Source: Begonia masoniana (taxonomy: Eukaryota; Streptophyta; Magnoliopsida; Cucurbitales; Begoniaceae). Taken from it: a stretch of 64,000 bases of DNA. Below are positions 1-10,805 of the stretch, one piece after another. Both the position numbers and the translations under genes were made by a program. The notes under the pieces were generated by a model, which had not been told where the DNA came from, did not search any database, and was given only the letters and a program-made list of their open reading frames with translations. The DNA lies in NCBI GenBank assembly GCA_022432975.1, contig CM039512.1, forward strand, positions 2,528,519 to 2,592,518, in the 5' to 3' direction. How positions within the stretch are numbered: the first letter of the stretch is position 1; each line of letters begins with the position of its first letter.

Positions 1-178
1 TCCAATAGGCGATGTGAGACAAATACAACTATCAATACCCGCCCTCACGCATAGCATGCCTGGGTCGGGTCCAATTCCCACGATCGTCTTGCTCTGATAC
101 CATGTTAACACATAGAGAGAAAAAGAGAATAGGGTTTGTTATTAAACTGTTAAACTAATACTCAAAATATAAGAAAGG
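1..178 (-). mobile_element. TRIM-like element, partial (LTR end, primer site, short internal part, LTR start)
   Basis: Read on the minus strand, an LTR end (TGTTAACA near 105-112) is followed by a tRNA-iMet-type primer site, TGGTATCAGAGC, complementary to bases around 94-106. Then come only about 60 bases of internal sequence and a new LTR start (TATTGATAGTTG, read leftwards from about 39), which runs off the window edge. The very short internal part is typical of TRIM elements. The same LTR start occurs near 7206. The 5' LTR is cut at about 178, where a copia fragment begins. Confidence 0.6.
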
Positions 179-300
179 AAGTTCTATCTGATACTTTGGT
201 TCACGAGACATCCACCTCCCATGCCCTTGCTCCTACGACCACCCAGTTGTCGGATGAGATTGCGGACAATCCTCCTCTGCGATAGTCTACTCGTACTCTG
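179..300 (+). repeat. Misplaced pol fragment, copy of 5255-5376
   Basis: These about 122 bases match 5255-5376 with only a few substitutions. In the element that later segment lies between integrase and reverse transcriptase. Here it is joined directly to the C-terminal part of gag, so the order of the element is scrambled at its left end. It could be a template-switch product or a fragment of a second copy. Confidence 0.8.
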
Positions 301-987
301 CATTGTTATATTATCTTTGTTGCTTCTCAACAATCTCCGCCTAGTAACCAAAACAGACCAGCTCCTAAGGTCTCTCCGGATGAATGTGCTTTCTGTAAGG
401 GGAAAAGTCATTGGAAGGCTCAGTGTCCGAAATTGCTGAGTAAAGGCAAACAACAACAGCAACAACGACCATCGCAACAACAACGCCCGCCGCAGACTGC
501 TCCATGGCCGTATCGCCCACCTCAGTCCAACAATGCAGTTGCTACTCCGTCTTTGGATCCATATATGTTTGAGCAGTTTCAGTAGTTCCTTACTTCACAG
601 CCTCATGCCATGTCAGCCTCCTCTCCTAAAGGTTTGTCTTTGTCTGCTAATTCAGGTAAATCGTCTCCCTTATGGATCTTAGATTCAAGTGCTTCTCATC
701 ATATGTCTCCTGCTATTGATTCTTTTACGTCTATTACTCATGCTCTCTCTTTGTCTGTCATGACCGCCAATGGTACTCCAATGCCATTAGTAGGAATTGA
801 CTCTGTTAGCACATCTCGTTTATCTCTATCAGATGTATACCATATTCCTAGTCTAACATTAAATCTTACATCTGTTGGTCAATTGTGTGATTCTGGTCTC
901 TCAGTTCTTTTTACTTCTACCACTTGTTGTGTTCAGGACCCGCAATCTCAGAAGGTGATTGGGACAGGCCATAGGGAAGGGGAACTC
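301..987 (+). pseudogene. copia gag C-terminus and protease start
   Basis: Around 381-440 one frame reads a CCHC zinc knuckle of the form C-x2-C-x4-H-x4-C (CAFCKGKSHWKAQC), as in copia nucleocapsids. From 610 an open frame holds the copia protease context, WILDSSASHHM, where the usual D-S/T-G active site reads D-S-S. The frame runs into a solo LTR at 988. After removal of that LTR and one target-site copy, it continues in phase at 4233 (HREGEL then YVLDEL). The protein is broken, with a stop at about 583 between gag and protease. Confidence 0.8.
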
Positions 988-1145
988 TGTAACACCCGAC
1001 ATTTTCAGCCAGGTGATTTTCTTAACGGAATTAACTATCACCCTTATTTTTGGACCTTTTGATTTAAATTTAATACCAAGATTTGTTCCAAATTGTATGA
1101 ACTAGGTTGAGTGGCAAAATTGAAATTAGGGTGGGCTGTGATAGA

Positions 1146-1153
1146 TATATAAA
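1146..1153 (+). promoter_or_regulatory. TATA box of the solo LTR
   Basis: TATATAAA lies 158 bases into the LTR, where a U3 promoter is expected, followed by a pyrimidine-rich stretch. The plus orientation of the LTR is inferred from this placement. Confidence 0.45.
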
Positions 1154-2606
1154 GGAGATGGAAAGTTTTTAAATCTCACCAATACCACTGTAGCCGACAC
1201 TTTCTCCTTTCAGCGATTTTCCTCTCCCGAGCTCTCGCTCTCTGCTTGCCAGTAATCCTTCTTTCGACGATCGGTTCCCTTTCCATTTCTCGGATACTCT
1301 ACGCTCGAGGTATGAATTAGACAATGTAGTTGTCAATTAGTTGTTAAACTCTGTTTTTCAGCTTGGTGTTGGAGTTTGGTTTCTCCAATGGCCGAGTAGC
1401 AATAGCAACATTTATAACCAGGATTTTTGTAATATCATTTCCGAATCGATTCTGGACATTTAATATAACCGACCCTGATTAATCGTTAGTTGAACCTAGC
1501 TGTTTTGGTTTTGGATTTCTGATTGCACACAGAGAACTAGACTAGGGGATTCGGGAATGACTTTAGTTACTAGATTCTAGGATGACTTGTGATTGGAACT
1601 TTTAGAGTTTTATTTTAACTACTGTGATGTGAAATGTTTTAGGTGAAGAAGTTCGAAGAAAAGGAGTTCAAGTTGCTAAGGAAATCAGGTAAGTGAATGT
1701 GTAAGATTTCTGGTCATTAGGGTCTTACATCACAAAGATGCTAGGTAGAAACCGATACGATGATTAGAAGTTATCTAAGCTACTGTCTGTTACTTATGTT
1801 GATGTTTGACTTAATGGTATGATTTCCCGTCGGATGAATACACTATTCTGTGGCTTGATGAGTTAGGAGTTCTCATGTTCATGCATCACGAATGTTTTAT
1901 GCATATGATAATGTTTTAAGAGCATGTTTTCCTCATGAACAAGATAAGAACATAAAACTTATGCAACGTGAATTAAGCGAGGGTTGGGGGTGGTTTGGCG
2001 TATGTCACTGTCCAAAAGGAAGGACCATGATACGACCCGCAAGGGACTATGTACACTCTCACTGTCAACCCTCCTTTCTGGCACAAATCCTCTCCTAATT
2101 CACACAGCCTGAATGATGAACATGAATGATGAGCATGAATGATGATTATGAACGATGAATACGAACGATGAACAAGAATGAAAACCTTGAGTATGAATAT
2201 GAATAAGAAAAGATTCATGAGCATTTGTTTTCTTAAAATGAGCATTCATGCATACTTGTTAGCATTGCATTCCTTACTAAGCATTAGGCTTATAGTTTAA
2301 ACCATATGATGTAGGTGAAAATTTAGCAGGTGAGGATTCCAAATTCAGTGATGATGTCTAAAGGCTGGTTGCAGGATGGTGCTCAGGGTGGAAGACTGTG
2401 GCTGGCAAGCGAATATAACCCATAATTAAGCTCATAATGTGTCAGTAAGATTTATGATGAACTGATGTTTAAGTAGAATGAGATTATATTTTAATATTGA
2501 GCTTCGTAATTGTCTGGTTTAACTACTGAGTCTGGGGATGATTTTAAAGATATGGAAAGAGTTACTTTAACTAAGTCTTCCGTATAAGAATGTTTGGATG
2601 AGTCTT

Positions 2607-3606
2607 ACCATCGGTCGATGCGAGTCTATGACTCTATCGGCAGATGCAATTTAAGTGATGTTTAGAAACAAATGTGTTGCATGGCGGGCACGTGACCATC
2701 GGTCAATGCGAGTCTATGACTCTATCGGCAGATGCAATTTAAGTGATGTTTAGAAACAAATGTGTTGCATGGCGGGCACGTGACCATCGGTCGATGCGAG
2801 TCTATGACTCTATCGGCAGATGCAATTTAAGTGATGTTTAGAAACAGATGTGTCGCGTGGCGGGCACGTGACCATCGGTCGATGCGAGTCTATGACTCTA
2901 TCGGCAGATGCAATTTAAGTGATGTTTAGAAACAGATGTGTCGCGTGGCGGGCACGTGACCATCGGTCGATGCGAGTCTATGACTCCATCGGCAGATGCA
3001 ATTTAAGTGATGTTTAGAAACAAATGTGTTGCATGGCGGGCACGTGACCATCGGTCGATGCGAGTCTATGACTCCATCGGCAGATGCAATTTAAGTGATG
3101 TTTAGAAACAAATGTGTTGCATGGCGGGCACGTGACCATCGGTCAATGCGAGTCTATGACTCCATCGGCAGATGCAATTTAAGAGATGTTTAGAAACAAA
3201 TGTGTTGCATGGCGGGCACGTGACCATCGGTCAATGCGAGTCTATGACTCCATCGGCAGATGCAATTTAAGTGATGTTTAGAAACAAATGTGTTGCATGG
3301 CGGGCACGTGACCATCGGTCAATGCGAGTCTATGACTCTATCGGCAGATGCAATTTAAGTGATGTTTAGAAACAGATGTGTCGCGTGGCGGGCACGTGAC
3401 CATCGGTCGATGCGAGTCTATGACTCTATCGGCAGATGCAATTTAAGTGATGTTTAGAAACAGATGTGTCGCGTGGCGGGCACGTGACCATCGGTCAATG
3501 CGAGTCTATGACTCCATCGGCAGATGCAATTTAAGTGATGTTTAGAAACAGATGTGTCGCGTGGCGGGCACGTGACCATCGGTCAATGCGAGTCTATGAC
3601 TCTATC
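2607..3606. repeat. Tandem array of 88-bp units, block 1 (11 full units plus a part)
   Basis: Units start at 2607, 2695, 2783, 2871, 2959, 3047, 3135, 3223, 3311, 3399 and 3487, exactly 88 bases apart, and a twelfth from 3575 breaks off near 3606. Each unit begins ACCATCGGTC and ends GGGCACGTG, so every full unit contains the palindromic G-box CACGTG. Units fall into two main types that differ at CpG sites (TCGCG against TTGCA), plus an ACTCTATC/ACTCCATC difference. Units abut directly with no spacers. Confidence 0.95.
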
Positions 3607-3646
3607 TTCATACATATGAGAGTTGAGTCAATGTGGATTGAAGTCT

Positions 3647-3778
3647 GTTAAGAGTCTGCATCTACCGACGGATGATTTCTATCAGAAGATGTTAAGAGTT
3701 TGCATCTACCGACAGATGATTTCTATCAGAAGATGTTAAGAGTTTGCATCTACCAACAGATGATTTCTATCGGAAGGT
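3647..3778. repeat. Three 44-bp tandem units
   Basis: Units start at 3647, 3691 and 3735 (GTTAAGAGT...TCTACCRACRGATG). The period of 44 is half of 88. The unit shares the theme of an ATCGG/CCGAC element followed by AGATG with the 88-bp units, so a common origin is plausible but not proven. Confidence 0.9.
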
Positions 3779-3886
3779 GTATTAAGTGAACACGTGAATT
3801 GCACATGTCTATCGGTAGATGTAAGGTATTTCAAATACCGGATGATATAAGAGCTAGTTTGTCGTCTAGTGACCGGTAGATGCTTT

Positions 3887-4120
3887 ACCATCAGTCGATG
3901 CGAGTCTATGACTCTATCGGCAGATGCAATTTAAGTGATGTTTAGAAACAGATGTGTCGCGTGGCGGGCACGTGACCATCGGTCGATGCGAGTCTATGAC
4001 TCTATCGGCAGATGCAATTTAAGAGATGTTTAGAAACAAATGTGTTGCATGGCGGGCACGTGACCATCGGTCAATGCGAGTCTATGACTCCATCGGCAGA
4101 TGCAGTTTAAGAGATGTTTG
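3887..4120. repeat. 88-bp tandem array, block 2 (2 full units plus a part)
   Basis: Units start at 3887, 3975 and 4063 with the same sequence and 88-bp period as block 1. The last unit degenerates near 4120 shortly before the LTR end. Two further G-boxes are present. Confidence 0.92.
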
Positions 4121-4232
4121 AAAATATATATATAATACTAATAATGAACAAGGAGCATGAAGTAAGAACCGATTGATTAAGAGGTTAAGTTATGAATTAC
4201 GTGGCGACTCCAACTGGGGTTGTTACAGACTC

Positions 4233-6983
4233 TATGTTTTGGATGAGCTCAAAGTATCAGATGTTGCTGCCTCTAGTGTGGATTTATCATCTTTTCGTTT
4301 TTCGACTTCTAATTTTTATCTTTGGCACTCTCGTTTGGGTCATGTTTCTGCGTCTCGTTTAAGTTTTTCTTGTCTACAAGAGTTTTAGGTCATTTAGCCA
4401 GTCATGATATTTCTGATTGTCGTGGTTGTAAACTGGCTAAATTTTCAGCCTTGCCTTTTTATAAAAGTATTTCTTTTTCCATTGCACCATTTGATCTTGT
4501 GCATTCTGATGTGTGGGGAGCCTCTCCTGTTTCCACCAAAGGTTCCATATATTATGTTTCGTTCATTGATGATTTCACTCGTTATACTTGGTTTATCTTA
4601 TGAAACACAGGTCTGATTTCGTTACCATATTTAGTAACTTTAGAGCTCTTGTGAAAACCCAACACTCCTCTGTCATTAAACGTTTTCGGTGTGATTTGGG
4701 GGGTGAATGCACTTCTAACAATTTTTCTCAGTTACTTGCTTCTGATGGGACTATCCACCAAACCTCGTGTATAGACACTCCTTAACAAAATGATGTTGCT
4801 GAAAAGAAACGTTGCCATCTTGTTGAAACAACTCGTTCGTTCTTGTTGTCAGCCGAGGTTCCTAGGGAGTTTTGGGTGGAGGCAGTACTTATAGCTGCTC
4901 ATGTGATCAGCAGAATTCCAATATCTTATAATTCAGGTTTGTCCCCTTTTGAAAATGTATATTGTCATTCACCTGATTATTCTTTGTTGCGCGTCTTCGG
5001 TTGTACTTGCTTTGTTCTCCGACCACATGTTGAGCTCAATAAATTGTCTCCTCGGTTCGCCTTATGTGTCTTTTTGGGTTATGGTGTTGGTCAAAATGGA
5101 TATCGTTGTTTTGATCCAGTTAGTCAAAAACTGTATGTCTTGCATCATGTTGTGTTTTTAGAGCATATTCCCTTCTTTTCTGTTCCTGCTAGTTCTTATC
5201 ACATGACATAGTCAGATTTAGTTCGTATTGATCCTTTCGATACCAACCCCGACGAAGTTCTATCTGATACTTTGGTTCACGAGGCATCCACCTCCCATGC
5301 CCTTGCTCCTACAACCACCCAGGTTTCGGATGAGATTGCGGACGATCCTCCTCTGCGACAGTCTACTCGTACTCGTAAGTCTACTAAACTTCCTGATTTT
5401 GAGTACTCTTCTTATTCTACTTCCTTTGTTTCCTTTGTTTCCTCTATTCATCGTCTTTCTGAGCCTTTGTCCTATAAAGAGGCAGCTTGTGATCCCCTTT
5501 GGCAGGCTGCTATGGCTGAGGAACTTGCTGCTCTAACCAGACTCATACATGGGATTTGGTTTCGTTGTCGTTCGAAAAACATACCATTGGTTCTCGTTGG
5601 GTCTACAAGATTAAAACCAAATCCGATGGATCTATTGAACGATACAAGGCCCGACTTATTGCTAAAGGCTATTCCCAGGAGTATGGCATGGATTATGAAG
5701 AAACTTTTGCTACTGTTGCAAAAATGACGACTGTTCGTACTTTGATTGCAGTTGCTTCTGTTTGCCGATAGAGAATATCTCAGATGGATGTCAAGAATGC
5801 CTTCTTGAATGGTGATCTTCATGAAGAAGTTTATATGACGCCTCCTCCCGGTGTAGCTCATCAGCCTGGTGAAGTTTACAAGCTTCGCAAAGCTCTTTAT
5901 GGTCTCAAACAAGCACCACGTGCCTGGTTTGAGAAGTTTTCCATAGTGATCACTTCATTTAGCTTTCTTCCTAGTCACCATGATTCGACGTTATTTGTCA
6001 AGCGTACAACGGTAGGTCGTATTCTATTATCCTTATATGTTGATGACATGATAATTACTGGTGATGATTATGATGGTATTGAGTCTTTGAAGTCTGAGTT
6101 GGCACGTTGCTTCGCTATGAAAGACTTGGGTATGCTATGTTATTTTTTGGGAATTGAGGTTGCCTATTCCTCAAAAGGCTATCTCTTATCTCAATCAAAG
6201 TATATAACTGATTTGTTTGAGCGTGCTCGACTCACTAACAACAGGATTGTTGATAATCCCCTTGAGACTAATGCTAGATACACTCCGTCGGATTGCACTC
6301 CTTTGACAGATTCCAGTCTCTATTGTACCATTGTAGGCAGTTTGGTTTATCTTATTGTGACTCGCCTCGACATTGCGCATGTTGTTCATGTGGTTAGTCA
6401 GTTTGTCACTGCTCCTACTACAGTTCATTAGGCTGTCGTTCTTCGTATTCTCAGGTACCTTCGGAGCACTCAGTTTCATAGTCTCTTGTTTCCTTCTACG
6501 TCTTCGTTAGAGCTGCGTGCTTATTCTGATGCGGATTAAGCTGGTGATCCTACGGATCAAAAATCAACCACTGGATTTTGTACTTTCCTCGGTGACTCGC
6601 TTATTTCGTGGAAGAGCAAGAAACAAGATGTTATTTCTCGCTCTTCTATAGAAATAGAGTATCGAGCCATGGCCTCGACTACCTGTGAAATTGTTTGCCA
6701 GTTGCTTGCTGATATGGGTATTTCTCTTTATCACCCTACTCTGTTACATTGTGATAATCAGAGTGCTATTCAGATTGCACGTAATCCAGTTTTTCATGAG
6801 CGAACCAAGCATATCGAGATTGATTGTCATGTCACTCGCCACCAGCTACAAATCGGCACCATCACATTGCCATTCGTTTCTTCTCATCTGCAAATTGCTG
6901 ATATGTTTACAAAAGCACTCTCGGCTTCGCGCTTCTGTTTCTTATCTGACAAACTCTCAATGTTTATCGCTATAGCATCGTGA
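4233..6983 (+). pseudogene. copia pol remnant: integrase, reverse transcriptase, RNase H
   Basis: Frame-shifted pieces carry the GAG-pre-integrase motif (LWHSRLGHVS near 4320), the integrase core (DLVHSDVWG and FIDDFTRYTW, 4490-4595), and reverse transcriptase with DVKNAFLNGDLHEEVYM (from 5787), LYGLKQAPRAW and the catalytic YVDDMIITGDD (near 6038). The RNase H end contains [20 protein letters not shown] (from about 6747). Several in-frame stops (for example 4783, 5210, 5769, 6429 and 6538) and frameshifts rule out function. Confidence 0.85.
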
Positions 6984-7065
6984 GTTTGAGGGGGAATATT
7001 AGTTATATTATATTTATTAGTACCTAAGGATATTTTAGTCTATTTACTTTTCATTGTAAACCTAG

Positions 7066-7206
7066 CTCGGATACCATGTTAACACATGTGAGAGAGTAGA
7101 ACTCATCCCCAAAAGCTAGCTCGAGGGGAGAGGGAATCCCCCTCACATATATACAAAGCGCAAGCCCATCCAATAATCGATGTGGGACAAATACAACTAT
7201 CAATAC
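7066..7206 (-). mobile_element. TRIM LTR with primer site, minus strand
   Basis: On the minus strand an LTR of about 130 bases starts TATTGATAGTTGTATTTG at 7206 and ends TGTTAACA near 7077. A degraded primer site, TGGTATCCGAGC, follows at about 7066-7077. It matches the TRIM piece at the left window edge, so the copia remnant lies between two parts of the same minus-strand TRIM family. Confidence 0.6.
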
Positions 7207-8137
7207 AAACAACCAATTAAGTTAACTGCATTCATCAAATAGAAATGCTCTAAGGAACACCCTTATTTGTAACTCTAGGTCCTGAAAATGGCTTCAAAAG
7301 CTCATAGGGAACAACCCCAGCTCCATGTCTATTTCTCAAACTAAGATCCGCGTTCCTCAGATCAACTGTCGCTTCCAATTCCACCATCTTCGCGAAGAAT
7401 TTTTCATAGGCTCCATGAACTTTCCGACGCATTCTTCGTCTGGGGAATGGCCGGGCAGAGTGTCTAACACCGCCATTATTTTAGTGGCTTGAATTTGTGA
7501 AGGAAAGCACTCGAGAAGAGCTTTTTCCGGAGTTTTCATGAAGTTATTCCATAGTTCCGACTATGGATCTTCCATCGGCATGTTGATTCTGGCTATGGTT
7601 GCCCGGTTAGGGAAATAGGGCCCGTATGCATATTGCCCGAAGTTTACAGCTGCGTGATGCCCAGAAGTAACCCAGACGATGGTCGTGATGATTATGAGAT
7701 CTTCGGGGGTGTTGAGATTCGGCCACCATGGTTCTTCCTTTTTGTCTGCGTGGCCTACTGTTCTGATCTCTCTCCACCATGCTTGAAGCTCTTCATCATA
7801 TTTGACCATATTTGCTTATGGGTAGTAATGGCTGACATAATCTGATACCCATTCTTAAAGACAATCCCATAAGATTACACCATCATTAGCAAAAGGGTAG
7901 TCTTTGATTGTCAGCTTTAAGCCATGTGGTTCATTTGGATCTTCTACGGCCATTCCTCTAATCAGTAGAAATGAAAAACACAAAAAAAGAAAACGTGATT
8001 AATGAGATAATTAGAATTATGAACACAAGATCTTCGCTCCTCCTGAGATAACCTGTTAATTAGATCGGCAAGCAAGCCCTTCTTATCGAACCGCCACACC
8101 GAATCGTATCCAACTGAACTAAGTTCTATAGAGTATT

Positions 8138-8373
8138 TGTAAGGTTCTGTTGCAGGTGAAGAGAAAGAAGAAGATGAGGAAGAAGATGAGGAAGAAGATG
8201 AAGGAAGCGGCGGCAGAGAGAGAGATTTTTGATAATTGTGTTTTTCGTAGTGTGTAAAGTACAAAACTGTTTACATGTATAATGAAGAGGAAAAACAAAT
8301 GATAAGACATATACTAGACCTCTACTAAACTAGTACAACTCTAACTAGAAGTGTACAGTGTACAATGCTAACA
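8138..8373 (-). repeat. 3' LTR of the copia element
   Basis: It is 236 bases long. It is longer than its partner at 12686-12899 mainly through an extra GAAGATGAG-type repeat and about 10 extra bases near 8330. The differences show the element is not a very recent arrival. Confidence 0.93.
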
Positions 8374-8380
8374 CCCCCCC

Positions 8381-10267
8381 TCAAGAGCAAGGCCGCAGGC
8401 CAAAGGTCTTGAACAAAAAGTCGGTGAAAGTTGACGGTGGAAGTGGTTTAGTAAGAGCATCAGCCAGTTGATATGTGGATGAGGTAAATTGAACTTGCAG
8501 CTGCTTGCTAAGTACCTTTTCCCGAACAAAGTGATAATCAATCTTTACATGCTTAGATTTGGAGTGTAAGACAGGATTGGAAGCCAGATACGTGGCACTC
8601 AGATTATCACAGAGAATGAGGGGTACCTTGGGAGATACAATGCCCATTTCACGGAGCAAGGACTGGAGCCATAAGATCTCGGCTGCAGCATTCACGACAC
8701 CGCGATATTTTGTTTCGGTGCTAAAGCGAGAAAGTACCTTTTGTTTTGCCGATGACCAGGAGACAAGGTTAGTTCCAAGAAAGATGAGGTACCCACTTGT
8801 ACTTCGACGATCATCTGGACAGGAAGCCCAATCTGCATCTGTATAGCATGTCAAAGCACTCGAAGAAGATGGAGAAAATGTGATACCGAGAGAGGAGGTG
8901 CCTTTGAGATAGCGCAAGATACGTTTGACTGCCTGCCAGTGGATTTTCGATGGTGCATGCATGAATTGAGAGACTTTGTTGACGGCAAAAGCAATATCAG
9001 GTCGAGTGAGACAATAGTACTGGAGACCACCGAAAGTACTGCGGTAAAGTGAGCCATCCTCTAAAGGGGTACCAAAGTGTTTAGACAATATTGGTCCTGC
9101 AACCATCGGAGTGGGAACAGGCTTGCAGGACCCCATGTTGTCTCGGTGAAGGAGATCCATAATATATCTAGATTGTGAGAAGCTCATACCAGTTGGTGTG
9201 TGAGTAACCGAGATGCCAAGAAAATACGATAGAGGTCCAAGGTCCCTGACTTTGAATTGCAAACGTAAATAGTCCAAAAGCTTGTTCACTAGTAACGCAG
9301 AGTTACCTGTAAGGATTATGTCGTCAACGTATACCAACATGATCAGAATAGAGGACTGTGTGCGACAAATAAATAGAGATTTGTCTGATTTGGATGCTGA
9401 AAAACCCCATGCGATTAAGGCATTGTATAGCTTTGTGTACCACGCTCTAGGGGATTGCTTGAGACCGTAGAGGGCTTTGCGTAATAAGCAGACTGTGGAG
9501 GGCTGAGAAGAGCTGATAAAACCTGGAGGTTGTTGCATAAAGACTGTCTCAGTCAAATCTCCATGTAAGAAAGCATTGCTGATATCTAGCTGTCGGATAA
9601 TCCATCCGAAAGATACGGCTAAAGAAAGAGTCGTCCGAACGGAGGTAGGTTTGACTACCGGACTGAAAGTCTCCTCATAATCAATACCCTCTGTCTGATC
9701 GTAGCCTTTGGCCACTAAACGGGCTTTATATCGGCTAATGGTACCATCCGAGTTTAACTTTATCTTGAAAACCCATTGACACCCGATCATTTTTGCTCCA
9801 CTGGGAAAAGGAACTAATTGCCAAGTATTTGTTTCCTTGAGAGCTGAGATCTCATCTTGCATGGCTGTTACCCAATGGGGATGTTTGGATGCTTGTTTGA
9901 AGGTCTTAGGTTCAAGGAAGGTTTCAGCGAAGAGGGCTTTGGGTTTGAAGATACCGTCCTTGGCTCTTGTCTTCATAGGGTGGGTGTTCGTGGGAGCTGA
10001 AAGTTGGAGTGGAAGGGAATGGGCTATAGGTAAGGTTGGGGAAGAAGTATTGGGGGGGGGGGGGGGGGGTAATGATGGTGGGGGATGGGTGAGCTGGATG
10101 GGGAACGGAATGAGAGGATGTTGAAGGAGGTGAGAGATGGGTAATGGGTGAGGGAGGTATAAGAGGAGAGGGAATGGAAATAGAGAAGGTGGATTGTGAG
10201 AGAGCGGAGGGTTTAAACGAAGTGAATGGGAAGACGAGCTCATCAAAGTTAACATGACGAGAGACAT
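8381..10267 (-). pseudogene. copia reverse transcriptase-RNase H open frame (628 codons)
   Basis: This long minus-strand open frame covers the variable region after integrase, reverse transcriptase and RNase H. Motifs in order are TRAKDGIFKPKALFAE, WVFKIKLNSDGTISRYKARL, LDISNAFLHGDLTETVFMQQ, LYGLKQSPRAWY, the catalytic YVDDIILTGN, and RNase H parts DADWASCPDDRRSTSGY and ILCDNLSATYLASNP. The frame is intact, but it is cut off from integrase and protease by stops between 10299 and 10805. A run of 18 G at 10052-10069 encodes a proline stretch and is prone to length change. Confidence 0.85.
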
Positions 10268-10805
10268 AGATTTTATTGGTCTGGGGATTTAGGCACAAAA
10301 AACCTTTGTGGTGGGGACTAGAACCCAGGTAGACACAAGGTAGAGAACGAGGCTGGAGTTTGTGTTGATTAAAAGGTCAGAGAAATGGAAAGCACAAACA
10401 ACCAAATGTACGAAGTGACGAGTAATCGGGTATAGAATCGAAGAGACATTGAAAGGGAGATTTGTGATTAAGGACAGGAGTGGGCAACCAATTTATAAGA
10501 GTAGTAGCAGTGGCAAAGGCATAAGGTCAGAAGAATTGAGGAACAGACGAGTGGAAAAGTAAGGCAAGACATGTTTCGACCACGTGACGATTTTTTCGTT
10601 CGACCCTACCATTTTGATTTGGCGTATGAGGGCAAGAGACACAATGAAGAATACCGAGAGATTTCACAAATTTCGTGAGAGATTGGAACTCCCCACCCTA
10701 GTCAGATTGAAGCACTTTGATATTCTTTCCAAATTGTGTAAGAATGAAGTTATAAAATTGCGTAAAAATGGTAGGGACATCACTTTTCAATTTTAAGGGA
10801 AACAA

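Larger units (their letters stand above)
988..4227. mobile_element. Solo LTR of a large LTR retrotransposon (3.24 kb)
   Basis: It begins TGTAACA and ends TGTTACA, a perfect 7-bp terminal inverted repeat of the TG...CA kind. It is flanked by a near-perfect 5-bp target duplication (AACTC at 983-987, GACTC at 4228-4232). No gag-pol genes lie inside, so it is a solo LTR left by LTR-LTR recombination. The TGTAACACCC start and great length recall Tekay/Del-type chromovirus LTRs, which is an inference. It holds a TATA box near 1146 and long tandem repeats. Its removal restores the copia reading frame. Confidence 0.85.
179..7000 (+). mobile_element. Ty1/copia retrotransposon remnant, split by a solo LTR
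   Basis: A decayed copia element in plus orientation. It shows a gag zinc knuckle, a protease start, a GAG-pre-integrase/integrase region, reverse transcriptase and RNase H, in copia order (integrase before RT). It has many stops and frameshifts, so it is not coding-competent. A purine-rich tract near 6983-6996 follows the RNase H stop and probably marks the 3' polypurine tract. The LTR just after it has no clean TG start. No intact 5' LTR is visible: the left end begins directly with an out-of-place pol fragment. Confidence 0.85.

Noticed and set aside
2607..4120. Direct repeats at regular spacing resembling a CRISPR array
   Set aside because: The units abut with no unique spacers, the context is a plant retrotransposon LTR, and there are no cas genes.
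7633..7845. Plus-strand open frame in lipoxygenase exon 9 remnant
   Set aside because: Antisense shadow of the conserved lipoxygenase exon; the same shadow appears at 24169-24582 over the intact gene.
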